From assembly GCA_963751695.1 (NCBI GenBank), contig CAVVVP010000010.1, positions 310,001 to 374,000 on the forward strand: a DNA stretch of 64,000 nt, read 5' to 3'. A program made the translations under genes and the position numbers. The notes under the pieces were generated by a model. That model saw only the letters and a list, made by a program, of their open reading frames with translations, did not search any database and was not told where the DNA came from. Shown piece by piece: positions 18,155 to 27,029 of this stretch. The DNA comes from SZUA-22 sp963751695. Lineage in GTDB: Bacteria; Bacteroidota; Ignavibacteria; Ignavibacteriales; Melioribacteraceae. Numbering within the stretch: the first letter of the stretch is position 1; the number at the start of each line of letters is the position of its first letter.

Positions 18155-18928
18155 ATGCTTTATAAACGCTTAGGACATCGAGGACCGATTGTTTCTACTA
18201 TTGGATTTGGGGCTTGGGCAATAGGTGGAATGAATTGGGGGGATACTGATGACACCGTATCATTGAATGCTTTACATAACGCAGTAGAACAAGGTGTTAC
18301 TTTATTTGATACTGCTGATGTATATGGTTTTGGGCATTCAGAAGAATTGCTTTCACAAATAATTAAAGACCATGGAAGAGAAAATATTGTTATTGCTACA
18401 AAAGTTGGAAATGATTTTTATTATGCCACTGATAAAGACGACGAGGGTTATGGCGCTATTAAACAAACATATACAAAAAAATATATTATTGAAGCTACTG
18501 AGAAAAGTTTAATAAGAGCTACACTATCGGATGCTTTTCATCAGGCCGAATTTCAATTTTTAATAGAATACACGAAGAATATTAATGTTTTAAAAGAAGA
18601 ACAACTTTTTCATAATGGATATTTGGCTTACTTAAGCATGGAGCACGATACCTCTATTAGCTATTTTAGAAAAATGATCGAATTAAATCCCGAAAACGAT
18701 CTAGGTTATTACTTCATCGCACAAAACTATACTGCCTTGGGTGAGGATGATAATGCTATAAAATATTATACAAAAACTTTAGAGTTAAGCCCAAGATTTG
18801 CAGAGGCTACCTATAATTTGGGAGTTCAATACACAAAAAAAGGAAATGAGTACTCCGCCAATAGATATTTAAGCAGAGCTGCTAAGTTGAATCACCAAAA
18901 AGCTAAAATGTTGTTGGGACCGTTTTGA
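18155..18928 (+). CDS. Chimera: truncated aldo-keto reductase fused to TPR tail
   Basis: Residues 1-120 are a good aldo-keto reductase N-terminus (GFGAWAIGG, then FDTADVYG and IATKVG, with the catalytic Asp, Tyr and Lys). Homology stops abruptly after EATEKSL, just where the strand with the catalytic histidine should follow. From about residue 125 the protein is unrelated and holds about three tetratricopeptide repeats (NPENDLGYYFIAQNY, LSPRFAEATYNLG). A complete reductase has about 300 residues in one barrel, so this half barrel should not be active. The frame is open across the join. It looks like a recombination fusion of two gene fragments in the accessory region; a functional TPR protein with a decayed N-terminus is the alternative. 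Confidence 0.85.
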   Translation: MLYKRLGHRGPIVSTIGFGAWAIGGMNWGDTDDTVSLNALHNAVEQGVTLFDTADVYGFGHSEELLSQIIKDHGRENIVIATKVGNDFYYATDKDDEGYGAIKQTYTKKYIIEATEKSLIRATLSDAFHQAEFQFLIEYTKNINVLKEEQLFHNGYLAYLSMEHDTSISYFRKMIELNPENDLGYYFIAQNYTALGEDDNAIKYYTKTLELSPRFAEATYNLGVQYTKKGNEYSANRYLSRAAKLNHQKAKMLLGPF

Positions 18929-19020
18929 AAATCTTTGTATTCTTCATCTTTATTCTATTCCTTGAAACTTAAACTATTAGATATTAACTTAATAAGAATT
19001 ATAAATCTATTTGGTATAAA

Positions 19021-19320
19021 ATGTTTCTCAATATCGGTCTGTATCTTGAACTAAAGAAATTTATTGAGGATAACAATTACATTTGTCCTAATACTAATAA
19101 ATGGCTTGAACTTTTTCATTTACTTCAAGTTGCCCCTGTTCACAATAAGGAATTAAACCTAGAAGTCCCCTATCTTCAAGATAAATGGGATACATCTTCA
19201 GTCTCAGAGAAAAGAGCACGTTTTTATGAACAGCTTGAATTTGGTTTTAAAAATGGAAATATGGTTGAAGTAGATAAGTTTCTCAGAAGTCTAAAGGATG
19301 GTGAGTGGTTGAAAGGATAA
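19021..19320 (+). CDS. Hypothetical protein, 99 residues
   Basis: I do not recognise a named family. The C-terminal half (DKWDTSSVSEKRARFYEQLEF, then NMVEVDKFLRSL) resembles small orphan proteins I associate with Bacteroidota accessory regions, but this is memory and not a search. It is soluble and mixed charged, without a signal peptide. The ATG at 19021 is the first codon of the frame, with no strong ribosome site. It is followed 24 bases later by the hairpin at 19345-19383. Confidence 0.55.
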   Translation: MFLNIGLYLELKKFIEDNNYICPNTNKWLELFHLLQVAPVHNKELNLEVPYLQDKWDTSSVSEKRARFYEQLEFGFKNGNMVEVDKFLRSLKDGEWLKG

Positions 19321-19344
19321 TCTTTATTAGAGGACTATCTTATT

Positions 19345-19383
19345 AGGTGAGATGAACTTGGCTGGGACTTCTCACCTTTTTTA
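19345..19383 (+). terminator. Hairpin terminator sharing a GGCTGGG loop with 26161-26196
   Basis: AGGTGAGA (19345-19352) pairs with TCTCACCT (19370-19377) and is followed by a run of T. The 17-base loop contains GGCTGGG. It closes the small gene ending at 19320. About 30 of 35 bases match the hairpin at 26162-26196, far more than two unrelated terminators would share. Confidence 0.8.
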
Positions 19384-19577
19384 TTTCTGTAATATTCTTA
19401 TGCTTCATCAGAACCATCTCTTGTGTTCAAATAAATTCTTATCCAAAAGTTTTGATGTTTTTCATAGAGTTCCAATTTACCACACCGAACGGACTGGTCA
19501 ATTTCTTTTGTTTTCCGGTCGATTTTAATTGCGATTTTCCATCCATTCCAACCAACAATATAATTAAGGATGGAAAA

Positions 19578-20261
19578 ATGAAAACAACAATTATTTATAT
19601 CAGAGTTTCAACATCTCAACAAGCTGAAAACGGTCTGTCACTAGAGAATCAATTAAATAGACTTAGAGAATACTGTAAGTATCATGGTTTCCAAAATATT
19701 ATTGAAATCTCTGATGAAGGTATATCTGGGAAGTCTACTAATCGTCCTGGTTTTCAGAAGATGATAGAATTAGCAAAGAAGCATCAAATCGATAATGTAA
19801 TAGTCTACAGCCTCTCAAGGTTCGCTAGAAATACTATTGATACTATTAAGACCATGAATTTATTTAATAAGCTTGATGTTTCATTTCATTCAATAACTGA
19901 AAGCTTGGATACATCTACAGCCATAGGCAGATTTTTTATTTCAACCTTAGCAAGTCTGTCTCAATTGGAAAGAGAACAAATCGGTGAAAGAACAAAATCG
20001 GTTCTACAAATGAAAAAAGAGAAAGGTGAAAGAATAGGACAAATTTCTTTTGGTTATAAACTTGTTGAAGATGGTAAAGTTGTCATTTGTGAAGATGAAC
20101 AAGAAACTTTATCAATAATGAAAAGCCTAAAAAGAAAAGGTTATACATTTCAGTGTGTTGCTGACGAGTTGTCAAGATTAAAAAGAAATTCTAAAAAGAA
20201 TGGAACTGATTGGTCAGTGAATCAAGTAAGAAGATTATTTAATCGTCACTGTCTTTCTTAG
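19578..20261 (+). CDS. Serine site-specific recombinase (resolvase/invertase family)
   Basis: A 227-residue serine recombinase. The catalytic serine lies in YIRVSTSQQ near residues 7-15, followed by the resolvase core (EGISGKSTNRPGFQKM, VIVYSLSRFARN, SQLEREQIGERT) and a short C-terminal DNA-binding region ending in a helix-turn-helix-like WSVNQVRRLF. Longer in-frame starts exist upstream at 19452, but the ATG at 19578 has an AAGGATGG ribosome site and gives the canonical N-terminus. Such enzymes catalyse excision, inversion or integration at short sites. The stop overlaps the convergent gene at 20239 by 23 bases. With the tyrosine integrase at 21686 it marks this region as mobile. Confidence 0.92.
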   Translation: MKTTIIYIRVSTSQQAENGLSLENQLNRLREYCKYHGFQNIIEISDEGISGKSTNRPGFQKMIELAKKHQIDNVIVYSLSRFARNTIDTIKTMNLFNKLDVSFHSITESLDTSTAIGRFFISTLASLSQLEREQIGERTKSVLQMKKEKGERIGQISFGYKLVEDGKVVICEDEQETLSIMKSLKRKGYTFQCVADELSRLKRNSKKNGTDWSVNQVRRLFNRHCLS

Positions 20262-20745
20262 AATCTCTATCGAGATAATTTTTCTTTTTCAGTAATTTTA
20301 TCTGTCTTTGTAAGCTGCTGATAGTATCCCGAGATAATCTTAATTCGTTTTTTAGCTTTTCAATTTCAAGTTTGTCAAATTTATCTTCCCGACTCCCCTC
20401 TTTATCTTCTCTAAGTTTGTAACTAAGAATTCTATTAATTCTTGGAATGTTTCTCAATATTTGTTTATTTATTTTGTGAATGTGTTTGATGAATCCCGTA
20501 CTTCCTTTCCTAACTATTTTTCTTCTATCATAGAGTATAACATCGTATAATGATATTCCTCTGTTATAAAAGAAAATTAGAGAATGAACTATAGGCGTAT
20601 ACGCGAGTTCAACAAGTACAATAGAAATTCTTCTTTTTTGGGAATAACTCACTGAATAATTGATTCTCATGTCATCAGCAAGTGGTATCCCAAACAGTTT
20701 TGAAAGACCATTCATTAGATATTTATTTTTTGAATAAAAATTCAT
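20239..20745 (-). CDS. Hypothetical protein with C-terminal coiled coil
   Basis: Not a family I recognise. It has 168 residues: a basic, partly hydrophobic N-terminal 100 residues, then a charged stretch and a predicted coiled coil from about 120 to 155 (leucines every seven residues in KLKNELRLSRDTISSLQRQIKLL) ending in an acidic tail. It converges on and overlaps the serine recombinase by 23 bases. Probably cargo of a mobile element; function unknown. Confidence 0.6.
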   Translation of the reverse strand: MNFYSKNKYLMNGLSKLFGIPLADDMRINYSVSYSQKRRISIVLVELAYTPIVHSLIFFYNRGISLYDVILYDRRKIVRKGSTGFIKHIHKINKQILRNIPRINRILSYKLREDKEGSREDKFDKLEIEKLKNELRLSRDTISSLQRQIKLLKKKNYLDRDSKKDSDD

Positions 20746-20987
20746 ATAATTTTCCTCACTTATAAATATGTAAAAAAATTATTTTTTATCAGTGGGGCTA
20801 ATTCTGTAGTGAAGCGAAGCAATTGATTTTTTTATTTTCTCATCCTAAGTGATTTATATTTCGGAGATGGTTATTAACGTTGATTGATTTTATTATTATT
20901 GAGATACTATATATACATTTTTTCTATTCACTCTGTATATGGGTATTGAATTTGTATTGTTGTAAAAGTATTGAGAAATATAAAAAG

Positions 20988-21167
20988 CTATATAGTATTA
21001 TTGAGCATAATTACTAAGATTCGTTGCAGATCACCATTTTCATCAGATACATCCATTTCACTTTGATTATCCTTAAATATTACATCATAATAATTATCAA
21101 ATATTAGTCGATCCAAATCTATGGGATCAAATTTAATAGATTTTACTTTGTACGTAATAGCTGACAT
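20988..21167 (-). CDS. Small hypothetical protein, 59 residues
   Basis: An ATG at 21167 opens a 59-codon frame ending at a TAG at 20988. Support comes from a strong GAGGAG ribosome site eight bases upstream. The product is acidic (SIKFDPIDLDRL, SEMDVSDENGD) with no membrane segment. It lies among orphan genes of the mobile region. No family is recognised. Confidence 0.55.
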   Translation of the reverse strand: MSAITYKVKSIKFDPIDLDRLIFDNYYDVIFKDNQSEMDVSDENGDLQRILVIMLNNTI

Positions 21168-21216
21168 AAGACTAACTCCTCTTTTTTGATGATGATTTAA
21201 TATAACAATTTTGCAT

Positions 21217-21248
21217 AAAAAAAAAGAGCCAAATGACTCTTTTTTTTC
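21217..21248 (-). terminator. Rho-independent terminator
   Basis: An A-rich arm and AGAGCCA pair with TGACTCT and a T8 run around a short loop, with one mismatch in the stem. It lies between the stop of the gene at 21287 and the small gene at 20988, and should end the former's transcript. Confidence 0.7.
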
Positions 21249-21286
21249 GCTTACCTAAGCGCCAGACCACTCCAGGTGCTACTCTA

Positions 21287-21565
21287 TCAGTCAAAGAGAC
21301 CATTTGTATTGGTGTATGAAAAATGTAATACTTTTTTGCTATTATCTTTCATTGTAAGATTGTAAGTTTCTTTAATGATATCTCTGCTAACACCATGAAA
21401 TAGCTGAATATTATATTTAATCTTGGACAATTCATTGACTGCTATTTCCCTACTTTTCAATCTGTCTTTGATCTTCTTGTTTTCTTTGAGAAATGATTGA
21501 AGATTCTTATAATCCTCAATTGTAGTAGTTGATGTTAATGTTTCATGCCAGTTGTTCTTAGTCAT
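21287..21565 (-). CDS. Hypothetical protein, 92 residues
   Basis: No family recognised. The frame could start at 21631, but the ATG at 21565 has an AGGAA ribosome site six bases upstream and is preferred. The product is basic and helical (NLQSFLKENKKIKDRLKSRE), without a signal peptide. It lies about 120 bases downstream of the tyrosine integrase and is probably part of the same element. Confidence 0.55.
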   Translation of the reverse strand: MTKNNWHETLTSTTTIEDYKNLQSFLKENKKIKDRLKSREIAVNELSKIKYNIQLFHGVSRDIIKETYNLTMKDNSKKVLHFSYTNTNGLFD

Positions 21566-21685
21566 TTTAGATTCCTGTTTATTGATGAAAAAATACAACT
21601 GGAAGGAATGGAAATGGATTTGAGGTGTCAACCACCCTAGAAAACTTTTTAAGTGATTTATTTTCTGACTGAATTATGAGATACT

Positions 21686-22765
21686 TTAAACTTTATCCGC
21701 AATTTTCAGAATATCTAGATGAATATAATAGTTTAGTGTGGTTGTAATATCTTTGTGTCTCATTAACTTCATCAGTTCAATCTGATTTAATTTTGTAGCA
21801 TAATAACTCCCAAATGTTCTTCTAATATCATGAAGTGTGTACTTGGGTAAATCTAATTCTTTCAATTTTTTTTGAAATAACCTTAAAGTATAATCGGGTG
21901 AAAGCGAAAACAGATTTCTACCTTTTTTGCTTTTATACATTTCTAAAAGAAATTTTTTCAATTCATTATTATTTAAGTTCATCGGAAATAAATCTTCTCT
22001 ATCATTATCTTTAAATGTTGTAACGACAATCAAATTCTCATCAAACTTAATTTTATCCCAAGTCATTTTTAGAGCTTCATCTCTTCGGAAACCAGTTAAT
22101 TTTAGAAAAAAAATAAAATTATAAAGTTCAACGTTTGTCTTTTTTAGATGAGACAAAATTTTTATAAACTCATCTTCAGGTATCGTTCTAATAAACTTGT
22201 TTTCCTTCTTTTTAAGTTTAATAATTGGATTCTTCTTATTGTACATTTTCTTTTCTATCAAGAAATTCAAAAAAATGTGAAAATAGTTAATATATGTCTT
22301 TGCAGTATTGTAAGAAAATTTATTCAATAAGTAAGTTTTATATTTTTCATACTCGTTATTCCCAATGAAATGAATGGAACGAGAACCATTTACTGCAATG
22401 AAATGTTTTATAGAATTTTCATACATGTTTCGATTTTTACCTTTAATATCTCTTTCTGCGAAAAGTAATTCTTTTGCTTTTTCAATTCTATACATAAACT
22501 GAGGAATTCTATTAATTAAATATTTATGAACCTCTTTAGAATCATCCAATTTAACTTTTCTCTTTTTTTCTTTATGATATCTCTCCAATTTTTCTTTTAC
22601 ATATTGAATATCTGTTAGCATCTCTTTGACATCTTGGTAATTACTCGGTGTGTCTTCCAATTTCGTAGACATTTGAACTCTTTGTCCCTCAAAAGTATAA
22701 TCTATCCAAAGAAGTTTGCCTCTTTTGTAAATCTTCGGCTTTTTAGTATATTTGCCACGTTTCAT
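21686..22765 (-). CDS. Tyrosine recombinase (phage-type integrase)
   Basis: A 359-residue integrase. Residues 1-60 are an arm-binding N-terminus, about 105-190 a SAM-like core-binding domain, and about 200-359 the catalytic domain. The catalytic residues are visible: Arg in LTGFRRDEAL, Lys in FKDNDRED, H-x-x-R in LHDIRRTFG, His in LMRHKDITTT and the nucleophile Tyr in LNYYIHL. It cuts and rejoins DNA at attachment sites. The gene starts 116 bases from tRNA-Arg(ACG) at 22881, a typical integration target, but no duplicated tRNA end could be found by eye. It seems complete, unlike the integrase fragment on the other side of the tRNA. Confidence 0.93.
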   Translation of the reverse strand: MKRGKYTKKPKIYKRGKLLWIDYTFEGQRVQMSTKLEDTPSNYQDVKEMLTDIQYVKEKLERYHKEKKRKVKLDDSKEVHKYLINRIPQFMYRIEKAKELLFAERDIKGKNRNMYENSIKHFIAVNGSRSIHFIGNNEYEKYKTYLLNKFSYNTAKTYINYFHIFLNFLIEKKMYNKKNPIIKLKKKENKFIRTIPEDEFIKILSHLKKTNVELYNFIFFLKLTGFRRDEALKMTWDKIKFDENLIVVTTFKDNDREDLFPMNLNNNELKKFLLEMYKSKKGRNLFSLSPDYTLRLFQKKLKELDLPKYTLHDIRRTFGSYYATKLNQIELMKLMRHKDITTTLNYYIHLDILKIADKV

Positions 22766-22880
22766 ATCAATTTCTTTGTTGTTAATATTAACCTAATAAG
22801 TTTATGTACGAAAATCAACAAGAATTGTACGAATTTTTTAATTTACAATTAAAATGTTTTGTTTTTAGACTATTTTGAAT

Positions 22881-22954
<74 letters not shown>

Positions 22955-23063
22955 CGATTTTGCTCCATAAACGCACTTTCTCAACTGACTTATTTACACT
23001 TTTCGGATTTAAGCTAAATTACTAGGGAACACTTCTTTAATACAAAACTAAATGAGGTGTCTT

Positions 23064-23369
23064 ATGAATTTAGCAAAAAGGAAAAATGGTATTTATTATG
23101 TGCAATATTTTGACGAAAAGAATAACCGTGTTAGAAGAATTTCTACTGGTGAGAAACTAAAGAAAAATGCGTTAATATTTATTTCCGAGTTTAGAGCACA
23201 AAACAAAATTAATGGAAGACCTCAGTATATATCTCTTAGAAATTTTCGAGATGAATATATTGAATACATTAAAAAAACATTTTCAAAAAAATATTTAAGC
23301 TCCGTTGAATTATCCTTTAGACTTTTAATTAGATTTACTAATGATCTTCCACTCCAACAAATTGAATAA
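23064..23369 (+). pseudogene. Integrase N-terminal fragment
   Basis: About 100 residues match the start of a phage-type integrase: a short arm domain (LAKRKNGIYYVQYFD, RRISTGEKLKKNA) and the beginning of a SAM-like domain ending in LPLQQIE, followed at once by a stop. The catalytic domain is absent. It has a GAGGTG ribosome site. It starts 110 bases after the tRNA and ends exactly where the truncated S41 peptidase sequence begins on the other strand, so it is a remnant left by a deletion or an integration event. Confidence 0.85.
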
Positions 23370-24043
23370 TACGCGCTTTTACATCCTCCCCAAAAACCAG
23401 CGATAGGTAATTCTGCATCAAGGAATTCTTCAACAAGATCGGTCCATGGAACACCTTCATATCCCAAAATAATATCTCCAGGTTCAAGATTCAAAGGATG
23501 ATTGTTAACGACTTTCAATACTATTATAGAACTATCCTGTCCGACCGTTAGAACTGCTCCAAAATGTCTTCCATCATTTGAGCCAACAATCAGAATTGGA
23601 GTTCCAGGATTAAGAGGATTGTATAATACTCCAGTATCTCGTGAATATGTGTGAACATCTCGCAACTTATATGCAAGATGACTCATGATTGCGGCAAACC
23701 TACCTCTACTGGTAAGTTCGTTAATTTGGTTGTAGTAATTTGTCTTCAACGAATCCCAATTAAAAGATAAGTTCGAGAATAAAGGAAATTCTTCATCAAG
23801 CGCTTTTACATATGTATTAAAAATATTTTGCTTTCCAGTAAGTGATAAACCTTCACCCCATGTAGTGTCAATAATATTCTGCCATTCATCCTTTTTTTGA
23901 TAAAATGATTTCTCACTTATTTGGGCCAATTCTGTTTCATGTGGTGTTGGGATAAATAGATATGGTGAAGGCTCGTTATTTTGAATTTGACCAAAAAGTT
24001 GGTGTGCAAAAATGTATGGTATGAGTAGAATTAAACGATACAT
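23222..24043 (-). CDS. 3'-truncated S41-family peptidase (probable pseudogene)
   Basis: An ATG at 24043 gives a signal peptide (about residues 1-19). The N-terminal helical part of a C-terminal-processing-type S41 protease follows (LAYKLRDVHTYS near residue 127), then a PDZ-like domain (LNLEPGDIILGYEGVPW). Homology ends near ELPIAGFWGG. The last 45 or so residues are the antisense of the integrase fragment and are not protease sequence. The serine/lysine catalytic domain is missing, so it cannot be an active protease. The rest of the gene is not in the window. The junction lies near 23366-23385. Confidence 0.8.
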   Translation of the reverse strand: MYRLILLIPYIFAHQLFGQIQNNEPSPYLFIPTPHETELAQISEKSFYQKKDEWQNIIDTTWGEGLSLTGKQNIFNTYVKALDEEFPLFSNLSFNWDSLKTNYYNQINELTSRGRFAAIMSHLAYKLRDVHTYSRDTGVLYNPLNPGTPILIVGSNDGRHFGAVLTVGQDSSIIVLKVVNNHPLNLEPGDIILGYEGVPWTDLVEEFLDAELPIAGFWGGCKSAYYSICWSGRSLVNLIKSLKDNSTELKYFFENVFLMYSIYSSRKFLRDIY

Positions 24044-24195
24044 ATTTTTACCAATCAAACACAAATGAGAGATCTATTCTTCAAATTGAGTTTTAATGAA
24101 GTTTTACTAAAAATAATCAATTTCAATACAAAAGGTGCATGTTTTTTCATCTGAAAAACTCATGCAATTGGTATGGCATAATGGATATTTAAAGT

Positions 24196-25253
24196 CTAGC
24201 GAACCGAGAACTTATATACAGTTAAGGTTTTGTAGATTTCCCCGGGAATCAAGACGGTTGAAGGGAAATTTGGATTGTTAGGTGAATCTGGGAAATGCTG
24301 GGTTTCCAAACAAAATCCGTTTCTATATTTATAATATTTTCCATCCTTTCCTGCTATTGATCCATCAAGATGGTTACCAGAATAGAACTGCATTCCTGGT
24401 TCTGTTGTAAATACTTCCAATACTCTTCCTGTCGAGTTTTCAAATACGATTGCAGCTTTTCTTAATTTACCCTTTTCCCCTTTAATTACATATGTATGAT
24501 CATATCCAATTCCATTTAAAAGCTGCTTATTCTTCTGATTTATTCGCTCACCAATTTTTTTCGGGGTATTAAAATCGAAAGGTGTTTCATTAACTGAATC
24601 CTCTGTACCTATCGGAATTGCTCTACTATCTATAGGTATGTATTTATCTGCAAAGATTCTTAATTCATGATCCAGAATTGAACTAGTACCGGCATCTTTA
24701 AGATTAAAATAAGTGTGATTAGTAAGATTGCAAATAGTCTTTTTATCAGTTTCAGCAAAGTAATTGATTTTCAAACTATTCTCATTGTTCAAAGTGTATA
24801 TAACTTTTGCACTTAGATTGCCAGGATATCCTTCTTCTCCATCCTTTGAAGTATATCTAAGTTCTACTCCAACTTCATAATTTGTTTCGAAGGTATTAGC
24901 ATCCCAAATAACCTTGTCGAATCCTTTCAGTCCTCCATGAAGATGATTTAAATCTTCATTTTTAGTAACATTATAAACTTGTCCATCTAATTCAAAACTG
25001 CTATTTCCTATCCTGTTTCCACACCTACCAATGATTGCACCAAAGTAAGGAGATTTATTCAAATAACCATCAATATTATCATAACCAAGCACAACATCAC
25101 CGGATATACCATTTTTATCTGGAACTATTATTTTTGTTATAATTCCACCAAAATTAATGATTGAAACCTTCATCTGAGAATCATTCTCTAATTTAAAAGA
25201 TCAACTGTAGCATTATTGTCTATTTCACCAAAATTTTTCTTACTAATTTTCAT
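24196..25253 (-). CDS. galM: Galactose mutarotase (aldose 1-epimerase), frameshifted near N-terminus
   Basis: It interconverts alpha and beta anomers of galactose and other aldoses in the cytoplasm or periplasm. Family motifs are clear: IINFGGIITKI, GRCGNRI, the catalytic histidine in NHLHGG, NLTNHTYFNL, and a C-terminal region with the catalytic glutamate in FCLETQHFP. The open frame starts only at 25173, lacking the usual first strands. Just upstream, from an ATG at 25253, another frame reads a fitting N-terminus (KKNFGEIDNNATVDLF). The two join if the T4 run (A4 at 25195-25198 on the plus strand) had one more base, giving about 352 residues, the normal length. The likely cause is a one-base deletion, real or technical. 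Confidence 0.88.
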
Positions 25254-25432
25254 TTTGCTCTATAAATGTAATTTTTAGTTGGTTAATATATGAATTCTTA
25301 GATCCTATTATCTTTCTTATTTAGACTTTAACCGTAAAATAATTCAAACTTAAATTTTTTTTTATTATTTCTCATATTGATACATATCTATAATATTTTA
25401 TTTTATTTTTAGCCCATTTTAGAACTTTTTTA

Positions 25433-26098
25433 TTGGCACAAGGATTGGATAATACTACTATAATAAAAATTTGGAATTGTGAAATGAAATCAAAAATATT
25501 TCTTAGAGCTGTTGAAATTGGGATAAAACATAAATTTCCTCATTGGGATAGTACAAACGTTGGGATACTAGGTATTGCGATCGCTGATCTTTTAATGAAT
25601 CGATTAAATTATGAATTAGAATCTGTAAGCCCAGATCAAGAAAATGTCGATCAAATAATTAAAAAATTAATAAAACTCTCATTCCTATTTCTGACCCGGA
25701 GATTAGAAGTTTCATCATCTGATGCCCATGATATTTATATGAAAAGAGCATACTTGTTGCAGAATTACAGTGCTGCACTTCACGGTGAATTGGTTGATAA
25801 CAAGGAAGAAGTGATCAGTGATCATTATTACTCTAGTATTTCATTTTCCGAAAAAAGGTTTCAGGCTGCGGCTGAAGAGCAAATGAATCTAGCAAAATTA
25901 TTGTCCCAAAAGTATAATCCAGAGCACAGTGAAGAAGTTAATATTGATGAACTTCATAAAATTGCTGAAGAAGGAATGCTAAAGAATTTTAAACTATACA
26001 ATGATATCTTGAAAGAATATCGAGAGGATAAACTAGATATAGAGGCTGTTGAGTTAGAAAAGTATTTTACTGAAAATGAAAAATTAGTAGTTGCTTAA
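25433..26098 (+). CDS. Hypothetical helical protein
   Basis: No family recognised. Up to 221 residues, almost entirely alpha-helical and soluble (GIAIADLLMNRL, AAAEEQMNLAKLLS). The start is uncertain: TTG at 25433 or ATG at 25484, neither with a strong ribosome site. It is a single gene, followed by the hairpin at 26161-26196 that also serves the convergent kinase-like gene. The same hairpin type follows another orphan gene at 19021. Confidence 0.55.
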   Translation: MAQGLDNTTIIKIWNCEMKSKIFLRAVEIGIKHKFPHWDSTNVGILGIAIADLLMNRLNYELESVSPDQENVDQIIKKLIKLSFLFLTRRLEVSSSDAHDIYMKRAYLLQNYSAALHGELVDNKEEVISDHYYSSISFSEKRFQAAAEEQMNLAKLLSQKYNPEHSEEVNIDELHKIAEEGMLKNFKLYNDILKEYREDKLDIEAVELEKYFTENEKLVVA

Positions 26099-26160
26099 AC
26101 ATAAATTTCCTGGAATCATGCAGATTTGCTTAATACCCAATAAATAACAGAGAAGCAAAA

Positions 26161-26196
26161 AAGGTGGGAAGAACACGGCTGGGTCTTCTCACCTTT
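26161..26196. terminator. Bidirectional hairpin terminator with GGCTGGG loop
   Basis: AAGGTGGGAAGA (26161-26172) pairs with TCTTCTCACCTT (26184-26195) with one G-T pair, around an 11-base loop ending in GGCTGGG. T runs follow on both strands, and it lies between two convergent genes. It matches the hairpin at 19345-19379 in about 30 of 35 bases, including the loop. Confidence 0.85.
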
Positions 26197-26199
26197 ACT

Positions 26200-26916
26200 T
26201 TAAAGATTTGGGAATCTCCTTATAATCAAATCTCCAATTAAATTCGCAATCATATCTGAGGTTAAAAGATCAGTATTAACTGTTAAATGATAAAGATGAG
26301 GATCATCTATGTTTTTATGAAAGTACTTTTTAATGTGCTCTTTTCTTGATTTATCCTCACGTTTGATAAAATTGTAAGTTTTTCGTTTATCAAAACCATA
26401 TAGCTTTTGTGCATTTTCAACTCTTGAATTTAATGGCGCGACCAATCTTATATGATAAGCGTTCTTAAGTTCTGCTGTGATAATATTAGCACCCCTTCCA
26501 ACAATTATTACATTGCCTAGTTCTGCTAACTGGTATATGGTCTTTGTTATTTTATGATAAAGCTTTAACCGCGAAGGATGTATTCCCAACAATTCATTCA
26601 TCATTGAATTCATTGTAGAACTCTCTACTTCTGTCATGAATTTATTTAAACGGTCGGGCAGATTATGATCCTCTAAAACTTTAGTAATAAGATTCTTATC
26701 AAAGTAGACCCAATCTGATTTGCTTTTTTTATTATGAGCCTTAAAATATTCTATTAATTTTTCACAAATAATCCCAGCACCTATACCGGTTTCACGAGAG
26801 ATGGTTATTGCTGGTCCGGGATTTTCTTTTCGAAGTTGAATTTTTTCAGATTCAGAGAGGTCAGTATGCTTCTCTATATATAATCTAACTTTTTCGATTG
26901 GTGTCAGTACTTTCAT
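26200..26916 (-). CDS. Cytidylate-kinase-like protein
   Basis: A 238-residue protein of the 'cytidylate kinase-like' family. It has an N-terminal segment of about 35 residues, then a modified P-loop region (ITISRETGIGAGIICEKL), and later NVIIVGRGANI, a pattern shared with CMK-type nucleotide kinases. The C-terminal region (NIDDPHLYHLTVNTD) is also typical. Members of this family are related to CMP kinase but their substrates are mostly unknown, and they are distinct from the essential Cmk. It is 113 bases downstream of the EamA transporter gene and ends at the shared hairpin at 26161. The ATG has a GGAGG ribosome site. Confidence 0.82.
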   Translation of the reverse strand: MKVLTPIEKVRLYIEKHTDLSESEKIQLRKENPGPAITISRETGIGAGIICEKLIEYFKAHNKKSKSDWVYFDKNLITKVLEDHNLPDRLNKFMTEVESSTMNSMMNELLGIHPSRLKLYHKITKTIYQLAELGNVIIVGRGANIITAELKNAYHIRLVAPLNSRVENAQKLYGFDKRKTYNFIKREDKSRKEHIKKYFHKNIDDPHLYHLTVNTDLLTSDMIANLIGDLIIRRFPNL

Positions 26917-27029
26917 CGCTCCTCCTATCTTTTAGTTTAAACGATCAAAAGTAATTGGTAGAATATTACGATAATTCTAATTATAATTAAACCAAATTTT
27001 TGAATGTTAGTTTAGCATATAAAGAAAGT

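Noticed and set aside
19452..19577. Longer start of the serine recombinase
   Set aside because: The extra 42 residues match nothing in the family, and the ATG at 19578 has a good ribosome site.
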